Positions 26,932 through 35,112 of a stretch of DNA of 35,112 nt are shown here, in pieces. The notes under the pieces are model-generated. The model saw nothing but the letters and a program-made list of their open reading frames with translations. It was not told the origin of the DNA and did no database searches. Every line of letters begins with the position of its first letter. Positions within the stretch are counted from its first letter, which is position 1. The position numbers were made by a program, and so were the translations under genes. Source of the DNA: Bryobacterales bacterium (GTDB lineage: Bacteria; Acidobacteriota; Terriglobia; Bryobacterales; Bryobacteraceae); contig PMQB01000201.1 in the NCBI GenBank assembly GCA_003169195.1, forward strand, positions 1 through 35,112, written 5' to 3'.

Positions 26932-27945
26932 TTAGTGATGCTCGTGGTCGCGTTCGCCGCCGCGGTGTTCGTCACGCCCAGAAGGACCTTCGCGGCGCTG
27001 CGGAACATAGCCATGTGATTCTGTACGATGCTCTGCGAACGGAATCGGGCGATTGTAGCGCCCACGATCCACCCACCCGCGATTCCAGGGATTGCCGCCG
27101 ATGAGGATCGAATGCTCACGCCAACCGAATCCGACGCCAGGTCCCCAGCCCCATGGACCGAAGTAGCCGCCGACAGAGATGGCTGGGCCAAAGCTGAAGC
27201 CCGCGAAAAATCCGCGCCGGGGGGCTACAAAGAAAATCTGCGGATTGTAATAAGGCACGTAGTAGTCAGGCCCCAACGGATCGATCTGAATCAACCCTGG
27301 CCCCGCGACTTCCACGCGCTCATAGCGGGTGAACTGCGGATCTTGCAGATACCCTTCCTGCTGGGCGCGGGCACGCAGACGTTGTATGGCATCCATCACT
27401 TCTGGACGTTCTCCCAAAACGGCATCGCCGAGTTGCTCCGTCCACTGCATATATTGCGCCATCTGGCTCAACACTTGCGGGAAGGGAATCAACGAAAGAA
27501 CGCTGACATCCCAAGGCAGATTATCTTCGCGAATGGCTGCTGCTAACGCTGCGCCATGCAGATAGGCATGTTGATTAGCCCAACCAGCGGCTGCTGGAAT
27601 TTGTTGATAAACCGTGGCTGCCGTCAACACGTGTGCCAACAGGTTGTCTGGATAAAGGGCGATAGAAGCCACCATCTGCTCTAGCTGTTGCGGAGGAAAC
27701 GCGGGTGGCTGCCCCGCACCCACTACCGGATACTGCGGTGCTTGCGAAGGCGGATATTGCTGTTGTGGATATTGTTGCGGATACTGGGTCTGCCCTTGCG
27801 CCGGATACTGCTGTTGATCTTGCGGGTAAGGCGGTTGTTGCTGCGGCTGCGGTGGATACTGGCTTGGCGGATATTGCTGGCTAAAACCAATCGAAGCCAG
27901 TGCCACTCCCACAACCACAGCTATGAGTGCTCTGTTTTTATTCAT
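26932..27945 (-). CDS. DUF3300 domain exported protein with P/Q/Y-rich N-terminal region
   Basis: 'QLEQMVASIALYPDNLLAHVLTAATVYQQIPAAAGWANQHAYLHGAALAAAIREDNLPWDVSVLSLIPFPQVLSQMAQYMQWTEQLGDAVLGERPEVMDAIQRLRARAQQEGYL' is the DUF3300 signature; PQ-rich stretch of ~50 aa after the signal peptide. Confidence 0.9.
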   Translation of the reverse strand: MNKNRALIAVVVGVALASIGFSQQYPPSQYPPQPQQQPPYPQDQQQYPAQGQTQYPQQYPQQQYPPSQAPQYPVVGAGQPPAFPPQQLEQMVASIALYPDNLLAHVLTAATVYQQIPAAAGWANQHAYLHGAALAAAIREDNLPWDVSVLSLIPFPQVLSQMAQYMQWTEQLGDAVLGERPEVMDAIQRLRARAQQEGYLQDPQFTRYERVEVAGPGLIQIDPLGPDYYVPYYNPQIFFVAPRRGFFAGFSFGPAISVGGYFGPWGWGPGVGFGWREHSILIGGNPWNRGWVDRGRYNRPIPFAEHRTESHGYVPQRREGPSGRDEHRGGERDHEHH

Positions 27946-28114
27946 TGTCTAAATCCTCTCGTCAGTTGTTTGGACGACGGGTGTCATCCAAAGGATACCG
28001 TTCTATGGCCACAAACAAATTAAACTCTTTTAGCGCTCGCTAGCCAGAAACAGGGATACTAATTGAATCATAGGACGCCATGCGTGGCGTACCATAAAAT
28101 CTATCCGACCCAAA

Positions 28115-30940
28115 GTGCCCGAAATGCGCAGAAACTCTACCTCTACCCAAATCTCGATTCTTACGATCTTTATCCTTACTTTGTCTTTCGTCGTTTTCTG
28201 GCCAAGCGCGTCCGCGCAAACGCCACAACAAGCGGCGCGCATTGATCCAAACGCACAAGCCATTGATGAAGATCGCGGAGCCTCCGGCCTTTCGCGCGCC
28301 TTAGCCGCCATTCGTACCCGCGCCAGTATCCTGATGATCACTGCGCATCCCGATGACGAAGATGGCGGCATGCTGGCTGCGGAAACGCGCGGACGGGGCA
28401 CACGGGGCGCGCTGCTCACCTTGACCCGCGGCGAAGGCGGCCAGAATGCCATGTCTGTCGATATGTACGACGAACTGGGCTTGGTGCGCACGCAAGAATT
28501 GCTACAGGCCGATCGCTATTACGGTGTTGATCAATATTGGGGCAGCGTCATTGATTACGGCTTCTCCAAAACGCGCGAAGAAGCGATTGAGAAGTGGGGC
28601 TACGATCGAGTACTGTCGGATGTCGTGCGCGTGGTGCGCATGACGCGTCCGCTTATCCTGACTTCCAGTTTTGTCGGTGCGCCCACCGATGGTCACGGCA
28701 ATCACCAGGTGGCCGGACAGATGGCGCAGGAAGCTTTCAACGCCGCCGCCGATCCTAAGTGGTTTCCGGAACAGATTCGAGAAGGGTTGCGTCCGTGGGC
28801 TCCGGCGAAGGTGTATGCGCGCGTGCCCTTTTTCGCTCCCACCAAAGACAAAACCATCTACGATTACGCGACCGACAAGTACGTCCCCATTCGCTTTCGC
28901 AACTACGTAGACAACTCCTGGATCAACGAACGTCCCGCCACCAATCTGGAAATTCCGGAGGGCCGTTTCGATCCCACCGTTGGTCTGACCTATATGCAGA
29001 TTGGCCGCACCGGCTGGGGCTTTCAAAAGACTCAGAACGGCGGCGGCACCACTCCGCCGGAAGGCATCTACAGCGCTACCTATCATCGCTATGGATCGCG
29101 TGTTGATGGAGCAGCCAAAGACAGTACGTTCTACGACGGCATCGACATTTCATTAGCGGGCATCGCTTCACTTGCCCAGGGCGACACTGCCTTTCTGAAA
29201 CACGGATTGCAGGGCATTTCACAAGCGGCGGACGAAGCTTCCGACAAATACCGCCCTGCCAACCCCTCGCAAATTGCGCCATTCTTGGCCGATGGGCTCA
29301 AACAGACACGCGACTTGCTGGGTGCGGTGAATAGTAGTTCTTTGGCCGAGCCCGGCAAGAGCGATGTAGCGTTCGAACTTAGCGTCAAGCAGCAGCAATT
29401 TGAAAAGGCGCTGGCGCTGGCTTTGGGCATTTCGTTTGACGCGGTTGTCGCGCCCGATAAGGAGCCGGATAATCGCTTCGGTGGTGGGCAGGCGGTCACA
29501 TTCACCATCGCCATCCCAGGGCAAAAATTTGCTGTGCAAGCGAGTCTGCACAACAATGGTGCGCAAGATGTTGCAGTGGAAGATATTGCGGTTGTGCCGT
29601 CCGATGGAAAGGGCTGGGTGATCAAGACGGACAAGCCAGCGGCTTCGGCGCTCGCTGCCGGTACCGAAAGCAAGCTGAAATTTTCGATCGTCGCGCCCGA
29701 AGATGCCACGCTAACCAAGGCCTACTTCACCCGCCCGAACCAGGAACAACCCTATTACAACCTAACCGACGAACGCTTTCGCAACTTGTCGTTGGCACCT
29801 TATCCGCTGAGCGCAGCTGTTCGTCTCAACTTCAACGGTGTGCCGTTTTCGCTGCGCCGCGTTGTTTCTGCAAATCAGCGGTTGGAAGGCATTGGCATTG
29901 TGGAAGATCCACTGCTTGTAGCGCCGGCATTATCGCTTTCGGTTACACCGTCGGCCGGCGCCGTGCCTCTTACCTCCACGTCGTTCACTTTCACTTGCGG
30001 ACTTCGCAGCAACGTGAAAGGGCCCGCGAAGGGTTCGGTTCGCTTGCGCCTACCAGCCGGTTGGGAGTCTTCGCCCGCCCAAGCGCCTTTCTCATTCGCG
30101 CGCGATGGCGACAGCGAAACCATAACCTTCGAAGTCACGCCGCATGGTTTGAAAGCGGGCGATTACGAAATCCGCGCAGTCGCCGACTACGACGGCAAGA
30201 CCTATGAAGAAGGCTTTCGCTTGGTTGGCTATGCCGGTTTACGCCCGTACCCCAGCTATCATGCCGCTACCTACAAAGCGGTCGGCGTGGATGTGAAGAC
30301 TGCACAAAATCTGCATGTGGGCTTCCTTCCGGGTACAGGTGACGACGTGCCCCGCGCTCTTGAAGACCTGGGCGTTCAACTGCAAACGCTATCTGCTTCC
30401 GATATCGAAACGGGCGACCTCTCCCACTTTGACGCTATTGTTCTCGGCGTTCGCGCTTATGCAGTGCGGCCGGAATTGCGTGCGGCCAACGGCCGCCTGC
30501 TGAGCTACGTGAACAACGGCGGCGTTCTTATCGTGCAGTACAACGTGCAAAACTTTGATCCCAATTACGGCCCTTACCCACTCACCGTTGGTAACGCGCC
30601 GCGCGTAGTGGACGAAACGTCCGAAGTGAAGATATTGGAGCCGCAGAATCCCCTCTTCAATTGGCCCAACAAAATCACGACCGCCGATTTTAGCGGTTGG
30701 CAAGAAGAGCGCGGTCACGGTTTTCTGCAGAAGTGGGACGAGCATTATCTGTCGCTCATCGAAACACATGATCCTGATCAGGATCCGCAAAAAGGCGGCC
30801 TCTTGCTGACACGCTATGGCAAGGGTTTCTACGTTTACAATGCGTTCGCACTATACCGCCAGCTTCCGGAAGGTGTGCCGGGCGCGTATCGTATTTTGGC
30901 CAATCTCGTCAGCTTGGGCAAGAATCCCGGCTGGCGTTGA
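28115..30940 (+). CDS. PIG-L/LmbE-family deacetylase with long C-terminal extension
   Basis: 'ILMITAHPDDEDGGMLAAETRGRGTRGALLTLTRGEGGQNAM' (AHPDDE) and 'GHGNHQVAGQMAQEAF'; C-terminal Rossmann/GATase1-like 'FDAIVLGVRAYAVRPELRAANGRLLSYVNNGGVLIVQYN'. The start may be ATG 28124. Confidence 0.9.
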   Translation: MPEMRRNSTSTQISILTIFILTLSFVVFWPSASAQTPQQAARIDPNAQAIDEDRGASGLSRALAAIRTRASILMITAHPDDEDGGMLAAETRGRGTRGALLTLTRGEGGQNAMSVDMYDELGLVRTQELLQADRYYGVDQYWGSVIDYGFSKTREEAIEKWGYDRVLSDVVRVVRMTRPLILTSSFVGAPTDGHGNHQVAGQMAQEAFNAAADPKWFPEQIREGLRPWAPAKVYARVPFFAPTKDKTIYDYATDKYVPIRFRNYVDNSWINERPATNLEIPEGRFDPTVGLTYMQIGRTGWGFQKTQNGGGTTPPEGIYSATYHRYGSRVDGAAKDSTFYDGIDISLAGIASLAQGDTAFLKHGLQGISQAADEASDKYRPANPSQIAPFLADGLKQTRDLLGAVNSSSLAEPGKSDVAFELSVKQQQFEKALALALGISFDAVVAPDKEPDNRFGGGQAVTFTIAIPGQKFAVQASLHNNGAQDVAVEDIAVVPSDGKGWVIKTDKPAASALAAGTESKLKFSIVAPEDATLTKAYFTRPNQEQPYYNLTDERFRNLSLAPYPLSAAVRLNFNGVPFSLRRVVSANQRLEGIGIVEDPLLVAPALSLSVTPSAGAVPLTSTSFTFTCGLRSNVKGPAKGSVRLRLPAGWESSPAQAPFSFARDGDSETITFEVTPHGLKAGDYEIRAVADYDGKTYEEGFRLVGYAGLRPYPSYHAATYKAVGVDVKTAQNLHVGFLPGTGDDVPRALEDLGVQLQTLSASDIETGDLSHFDAIVLGVRAYAVRPELRAANGRLLSYVNNGGVLIVQYNVQNFDPNYGPYPLTVGNAPRVVDETSEVKILEPQNPLFNWPNKITTADFSGWQEERGHGFLQKWDEHYLSLIETHDPDQDPQKGGLLLTRYGKGFYVYNAFALYRQLPEGVPGAYRILANLVSLGKNPGWR

Positions 30941-31006
30941 TAACTTTTCCAGATTTCGCAGCGAATTGGTGAGTAGAGCAATCTAACCGAAAGGGTGCGT
31001 AACACA

Positions 31007-31657
31007 ATGTTCAGTCGAAAAGTATTTGGTTTTGTTGGATCATTTCTGGCGGGAGCAGTGCTGCTCTCTGCCGCGGCGAAGGTTTTCCCTGAACCGGCCG
31101 TGGATGTTCCTGCCTCCGGCGGCGAGCAAACCGCTGTCTTTGCAGGCGGCTGTTTCTGGGGCGTCGAAGGTGTTTTTGAGAAATTAAAGGGCGTGAAGTC
31201 GGCCGTCGCCGGCTATTCCGGAGGCGAAAAGGCCACGGCTCACTACGAAGTCGTCAGCGAGGGCAATACCGGCCATGCCGAGTCGGTGCAAGTCACGTTT
31301 GATCCGAAAGAGATCACCTACGGCCAGTTGCTGAAGATCTTCTTCTCCATCGCGCACAATCCTACCGAAAAGAATCGCCAGGGCCCCGACACCGGCACGC
31401 AATACCGCTCAGTGGTTTTCTATGCCAACGACGAGCAGAAAAAGGCAGCGGATAGCTACATCAAACAGCTGGACGAAGCCGGCATTTTTCCGAAACCGAT
31501 TGTCACTCAGGTTGTGCCGCTGAAAGCCTTCTATCCGGCCGAAGCCTATCATCAACACTACATGGAGAACAATCCGTTCCAACCGTACATCGTCTACAAC
31601 GATCTACCGAAAGTGAACGCGTTGAAGAAGCAGTACCCTGAACTCTGCAAGCGCTAA
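31007..31657 (+). CDS. msrA: Peptide methionine sulfoxide reductase MsrA with N-terminal signal
   Basis: 'AVFAGGCFWGVEGVFEKLKGVKSAVAGYSGG', 'HAESVQVTFDP', 'GTQYRSVVFY', 'AEAYHQHYMENNPFQPYI'; hydrophobic N-terminus. Confidence 0.95.
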   Translation: MFSRKVFGFVGSFLAGAVLLSAAAKVFPEPAVDVPASGGEQTAVFAGGCFWGVEGVFEKLKGVKSAVAGYSGGEKATAHYEVVSEGNTGHAESVQVTFDPKEITYGQLLKIFFSIAHNPTEKNRQGPDTGTQYRSVVFYANDEQKKAADSYIKQLDEAGIFPKPIVTQVVPLKAFYPAEAYHQHYMENNPFQPYIVYNDLPKVNALKKQYPELCKR

Positions 31658-32130
31658 GGCTTCGGTTTGTCGGTCTTAGCCTCGCTTGATGGTGGCGGCG
31701 CTCCCTCCGGCGTCGTCACCTCCAGCAGTCTCACAATGCGTGGACTGTGATCGTACTGGCTCAGTTTCCGTTCCTCACTCATCAAGTTCTTCCACTTGGC
31801 CTGCAGTTGATAATCCACTGAAAAACTCAAATCTTCAAATTTGTATCGGCCGTCTTTCTTGGTGAAAAATTCGTGACGCTCTTTGGTTTTCTGATCAACC
31901 AGTGTGACCAATGCGCCATCCAGCGGTTGGCCTGAATCGTCCACCACTTGGCCTGTGACGGTGCGCGTGGTGGGATTCTTTTCCTTCTTCGGGTTCAACG
32001 GCCGGTGGTTGTCTAGAAACACCGGGGCGTTGCCTTCGGGCGTCGGCCCGGGCGTTGGATTGCCCGACTGGCCAAGTGCGCCTAAGGCAATCACAAATCC
32101 AGAGACAAGAACTCGCATACTCAGTTTCAT
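31654..32130 (-). CDS. Exported carboxypeptidase regulatory-like domain protein
   Basis: 'VTGQVVDDSGQPLDGALVTLVDQKTKERHEFFTKKDGRYKFEDLSFSVDYQLQAKWKN' is typical of CarboxypepD_reg; signal peptide. Confidence 0.82.
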   Translation of the reverse strand: MKLSMRVLVSGFVIALGALGQSGNPTPGPTPEGNAPVFLDNHRPLNPKKEKNPTTRTVTGQVVDDSGQPLDGALVTLVDQKTKERHEFFTKKDGRYKFEDLSFSVDYQLQAKWKNLMSEERKLSQYDHSPRIVRLLEVTTPEGAPPPSSEAKTDKPKP

Positions 32131-32177
32131 AGAACCCTGTCTTAAATCGTATCAACTCTTTCGCGTTACCATTTTGT

Positions 32178-32984
32178 ATGTCCTTCTCTCAGAGTCGCGT
32201 GCTGGCGTTTGAGAGCCGCCGCGCCGTAGAGATGGCGGAACTCATCCGGCTAAACGGTGGCCAGCCGTTTGTCGCGCCTGCTTTGCGCGAGGTGCCTTTG
32301 GCAGAAAATTCGGCCGCCTTCGCCTTTGCTGCTGAACTCTACGCGGGCCACTTTGAGATGATGATTTTCATGACGGGTGTGGGCGCGCGCTTGTTGCAGC
32401 GTGTCTTGGCCACTCGCGAGCCCGAGCATTTCTTCCCCGAAGCCTTGCGCAAGTTGACCATCGTGGCACGCGGCCCTAAACCAATGTCTGTCTTACGAGA
32501 GTGGCAAGTGCCTGTCGCCATCGCTGTGCCTGAACCCAATACCTGGCGCGAACTTTTGCAATCGGTGGCCGCATCGCCGGAGAAATTGGTTGCTGTGCAG
32601 GAATATGGACGGCCTAATCAGGACTTGCTCGCAGGGCTGGCGGCGCAAGGGCGCAAAACAACGAGCGTACCGGTATACCAGTGGGCCCTTCCCGAAAACA
32701 CCGAACCGCTGGCAGATGCGCTGACTCAACTCATCGCCGGACGTTTTCATTCTGCCCTTTTCACTACCGGCGTTCAAATTGATCACTTTCTCGATTTCGC
32801 GGCCCAGCAAGGCCAACGCCAGGAAGCCATCGACGCGCTTTCCCGGATTTTTGTTGCCTCCATCGGCCCCACTTGCAGCGAAGCGCTCCAAGCCCACGGG
32901 CTACGGCCGCGGTTTGAACCCAGTCATCCCAAAATGGGCCTGCTGGTCCGCGAAGCCGCCCTCCAGTTCCCGGCGCTTGTCTAA
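32178..32984 (+). CDS. hemD: Uroporphyrinogen-III synthase
   Basis: 'RVLAFESRRAVEMAELIRLNGGQPFVAPALREVP', 'FMTGVGARLLQRVL', 'LVAVQEYGRPNQDLLAGLAAQGRKTTSVPVYQWALPENTEPL', 'IGPTCSEALQAHGLRPRFEPSHPKMGLLVREA'. Confidence 0.9.
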   Translation: MSFSQSRVLAFESRRAVEMAELIRLNGGQPFVAPALREVPLAENSAAFAFAAELYAGHFEMMIFMTGVGARLLQRVLATREPEHFFPEALRKLTIVARGPKPMSVLREWQVPVAIAVPEPNTWRELLQSVAASPEKLVAVQEYGRPNQDLLAGLAAQGRKTTSVPVYQWALPENTEPLADALTQLIAGRFHSALFTTGVQIDHFLDFAAQQGQRQEAIDALSRIFVASIGPTCSEALQAHGLRPRFEPSHPKMGLLVREAALQFPALV

Positions 32985-33005
32985 ACTGATACCCTCAAAG
33001 CGGAT

Positions 33006-33467
33006 ATGACGTGTCCTTTCTGCGGGTTCCGCGAAGACAAGGTGATTGACTCGCGTGAAAGCAAGGAAGGGGATTCCATTCGGCGTCGCCGGCAATGTCT
33101 ATCGTGTGAACGTCGCTTTACGACGTATGAGCGCTGTGATGAAGTCCCCTACATGGTGGTCAAAAAGGACGGACGCCGAGAAACGTTCGACCGCCAAAAG
33201 GTCCTAAACGGGCTGCTGCGTGCCTGTGAAAAACGTCCCGTGAGCATGGGAAAATTGGCGGATTTGGTGAATCTTATCGAGTCATTGCTATTTGAGAGCC
33301 CCGATCGCGAGATCTCTACTACTCAGATCGGGGAGGAGCTAATGACTAGCCTGAAAGCACTAGACAAGATCGCTTACGTGCGTTTTGCCTCTGTTTACCG
33401 CGACTTCCAGGACGTGGATGAATTCCTCCGCGAACTTAATAGCATATCCTCCACTCGGAAGATATAG
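33006..33467 (+). CDS. nrdR: Transcriptional repressor NrdR
   Basis: Zinc ribbon 'MTCPFCGFREDKVIDSRESKEGDSIRRRRQCLSCERRFTTYER' plus ATP-cone 'VVKKDGRRETFDRQKVLNGLLRACEKRPVS', 'FASVYRDFQDVDEF'. Confidence 0.97.
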   Translation: MTCPFCGFREDKVIDSRESKEGDSIRRRRQCLSCERRFTTYERCDEVPYMVVKKDGRRETFDRQKVLNGLLRACEKRPVSMGKLADLVNLIESLLFESPDREISTTQIGEELMTSLKALDKIAYVRFASVYRDFQDVDEFLRELNSISSTRKI

Positions 33468-33527
33468 CCTAAGTATTACTCGGAGGTCTGGGTAATTCTT
33501 TCCCTACCGTTTCTGGGGCGTAAACTG

Positions 33528-33544
33528 AAGTGCTTTCAGCACTT
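33528..33544 (+). terminator. Possible intrinsic terminator after nrdR
   Basis: Perfect 7-bp inverted repeat AAGTGCT-TTC-AGCACTT followed by ATGTTTTG, 60 nt after the nrdR stop. The U-tract is imperfect. Confidence 0.5.
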
Positions 33545-33592
33545 ATGTTTTGTGAAACCAATCACTTTGGGTGTCATCTGAGTAAATAGGGC

Positions 33593-33621
33593 TTAACTTC
33601 AGAACGATTCCCGGCTATAAT
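33593..33621 (+). promoter_or_regulatory. Putative sigma70 promoter for rpoD
   Basis: -35-like TTAACT (33593-33598), 17-nt spacer, consensus -10 TATAAT (33616-33621). Confidence 0.6.
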
Positions 33622-33627
33622 AGGGTC

Positions 33628-33880
33628 GCGTAATTATTACAGTCGTAGAGGCTTGGCCTGTTCCGTTGTAAGGGCGTGAGAAGAGTGTGACTCTCATCGC
33701 AATTCTTTGGCGAAGTTCGTCCTAGCTTCCGAAGAGAAGAATGTAAGGCGGTTGCAGACTAATCCTCGCGGTTTGCTGTAATCCGCGTCTAAGAATATAG
33801 AAGCAAGTGCGGGAGTGTGACTTTCGCGCGAAGGTTGTGTCAAGAATTTATGGGGCGGCAACTAGAGGTGATTAGCTAAG
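33628..33880 (+). other. Long structured 5' leader of rpoD (candidate cis-regulatory RNA or sRNA)
   Basis: About 250 nt between the putative TSS and GTG 33881 with three consecutive hairpins: 33674-33700 (GCGTGAG/CTCATCGC), 33703-33738 (TTCTTTGGCGAAG/CTTCCGAAGAGAA), 33748-33786 (GCGGTTGCAG/CTGTAATCCGC). No convincing ORF. Confidence 0.5.
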
Positions 33881-35112
33881 GTGGACCAATTCGAAGATCA
33901 ATTTCTAGCCGACGGGCCAGAACCGCTTGGGGGAATCCCGTTTGACGAGGAAGCCAATTTCTTTCATCCCGAAGAGGTTCAGGATGACGAGTTCCACGGT
34001 GCCCAGCAGGTAGAAGAGTCGATTTATACCGATGACCCAGTACGCGTGTACTTGCGCGAAATGGGATCGGTGCCGCTTTTGACGCGCGAAGGCGAAGTGA
34101 CGCTGGCGCGGAAAATGGAACGCGGCAAAGTGCGCATGCAGAAGGCGATCAGCCGGTCGCCACTGATTCAGGCGCTGGTGGGTGAATTTTGCGATCTCAT
34201 TCGCAAAGGTGCCGAAGAAGTCGATAGTTATGTAGATTTCGGGCCTTCCGATATTGAAGAAGGCAGTGCGGCGGATATCAAGCGGCGCAACGAAATGGCC
34301 GAAATGTTTTTTGCGTTCCAGGCTTCCGTGAAAAAGCTGCAACAGACGCAAGACAAATATGCGGCTGTGCCATCGGCAAACAAGAAGCTTCGCAAAAAGT
34401 GGGCCGGGAAAGTGGCTCGCGCTTTGGTGGAAATGTCAAAGGCGCTGCGTGCCATTCCGTTCAATCTGGCGCGCTGGAAAGAGTTTGTTCGGGTCATTGA
34501 GCGCAACGCCGACGAAATGTCGCTGCTTGATGCCGAAGTCAAGAAACTCGAAGCCCGCAATTCGGCAGCAGCCGTCGCTCGCGTCAAGGAACTGAAGCGC
34601 GAACTAAAGAAAAAAGAGACAGAAGCGGGTGCTTCGCTTCCCGATCTGAAGCATAGCCTGCACGTCATCCGGCATGGCGAAATCGAAGCGGAACGAGCCA
34701 AGAAGGACTTGGTGGAAGCCAACCTCCGCTTGGTGGTTTCGGTGGCGAAAAAGTACGTCAACCGTGGCTTGCACCTGCTGGATTTGATCCAGGAAGGCAA
34801 CATCGGCTTGATGCGTGCGGCCGACAAATTCGAATACCGGCGCGGTTATAAATTTTCAACTTACGCCACGTGGTGGATACGCCAGGCGATCACGCGCGCC
34901 ATTGCCGATCAATCACGCACCATTCGTATTCCCGTTCACATGAACGAGAGCATGAACAAGTTCCTGCGCGCCACGCGTGAGTTGGAAAAAGAACTGGGCC
35001 GCGTACCTACGAACGAAGAAATCAGCCGGCGCATGGACATTCCCGTGGAGAAAGTCCAAAAGCTCAAGACGATTTCGCGCGATCCCGTATCGCTCGAAAC
35101 GCCAGTAGGCCG
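33881..35112 (+). CDS. rpoD: RNA polymerase primary sigma factor (3' end outside window)
   Basis: Absent from the supplied ORF track because no stop lies in the window. GTG start; '[30 protein letters not shown]' (region 1.2), '[82 protein letters not shown]' (region 2), '[17 protein letters not shown]' (region 3). Confidence 0.96.
   Translation, partial: MDQFEDQFLADGPEPLGGIPFDEEANFFHPEEVQDDEFHGAQQVEESIYTDDPVRVYLREMGSVPLLTREGEVTLARKMERGKVRMQKAISRSPLIQALVGEFCDLIRKGAEEVDSYVDFGPSDIEEGSAADIKRRNEMAEMFFAFQASVKKLQQTQDKYAAVPSANKKLRKKWAGKVARALVEMSKALRAIPFNLARWKEFVRVIERNADEMSLLDAEVKKLEARNSAAAVARVKELKRELKKKETEAGASLPDLKHSLHVIRHGEIEAERAKKDLVEANLRLVVSVAKKYVNRGLHLLDLIQEGNIGLMRAADKFEYRRGYKFSTYATWWIRQAITRAIADQSRTIRIPVHMNESMNKFLRATRELEKELGRVPTNEEISRRMDIPVEKVQKLKTISRDPVSLETPVG

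Noticed and set aside
28502-29086. 194-aa minus-strand ORF
   Set aside because: Antisense to the conserved PIG-L catalytic region.
33820-33835. TTCGCGCGAA palindrome in the rpoD leader
   Set aside because: Striking by eye, but a perfect palindrome leaves no hairpin loop and a single 10-mer is not enough evidence for an operator; kept only as part of the leader finding.
33905-34827. Minus-strand ORFs of 148 and 199 aa
   Set aside because: Antisense shadows of rpoD, which is absent from the ORF track only because it runs off the window.

Overview
This 35 kb window reads as chromosomal DNA from an Acidobacteria-like bacterium. That lineage guess is my inference from gene content: sedolisin, PEP-CTERM protein, DUF3300, large PIG-L protein, TamB/Omp85 operon. 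I saw no CRISPR array, phage module, IS element or rRNA. From left to right: (i) a decayed remnant of a glutathione-independent formaldehyde dehydrogenase; (ii) a PEP-CTERM protein and an S53 protease whose catalytic domain carries an inserted Cys-containing repeat array; (iii) exonuclease III and topoisomerase IB, the latter with an apparent 1-nt frameshift; (iv) a TolC/EmrA/EmrB-type efflux operon; (v) a GH95 glycosidase and a MoeB/ThiF enzyme; (vi) a tight Omp85/BamA - SurA-N-like - TamB - small ORF operon that continues into a predicted cytochrome c / PHM-like copper monooxygenase / TPR fusion; (vii) NTF2-like, ABM-like, TPR and DUF3300 proteins; (viii) a 940-aa PIG-L deacetylase fusion, MsrA, HemD, NrdR and the 5' part of rpoD. 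The best candidates for something undescribed are the ~250-nt, highly structured leader upstream of rpoD, the heme/copper/TPR fusion in the outer-membrane biogenesis operon, the ~7-POTRA Omp85 operon, and the repeat array inside the sedolisin domain. All assignments come from reading motifs by eye; no database searches were run.
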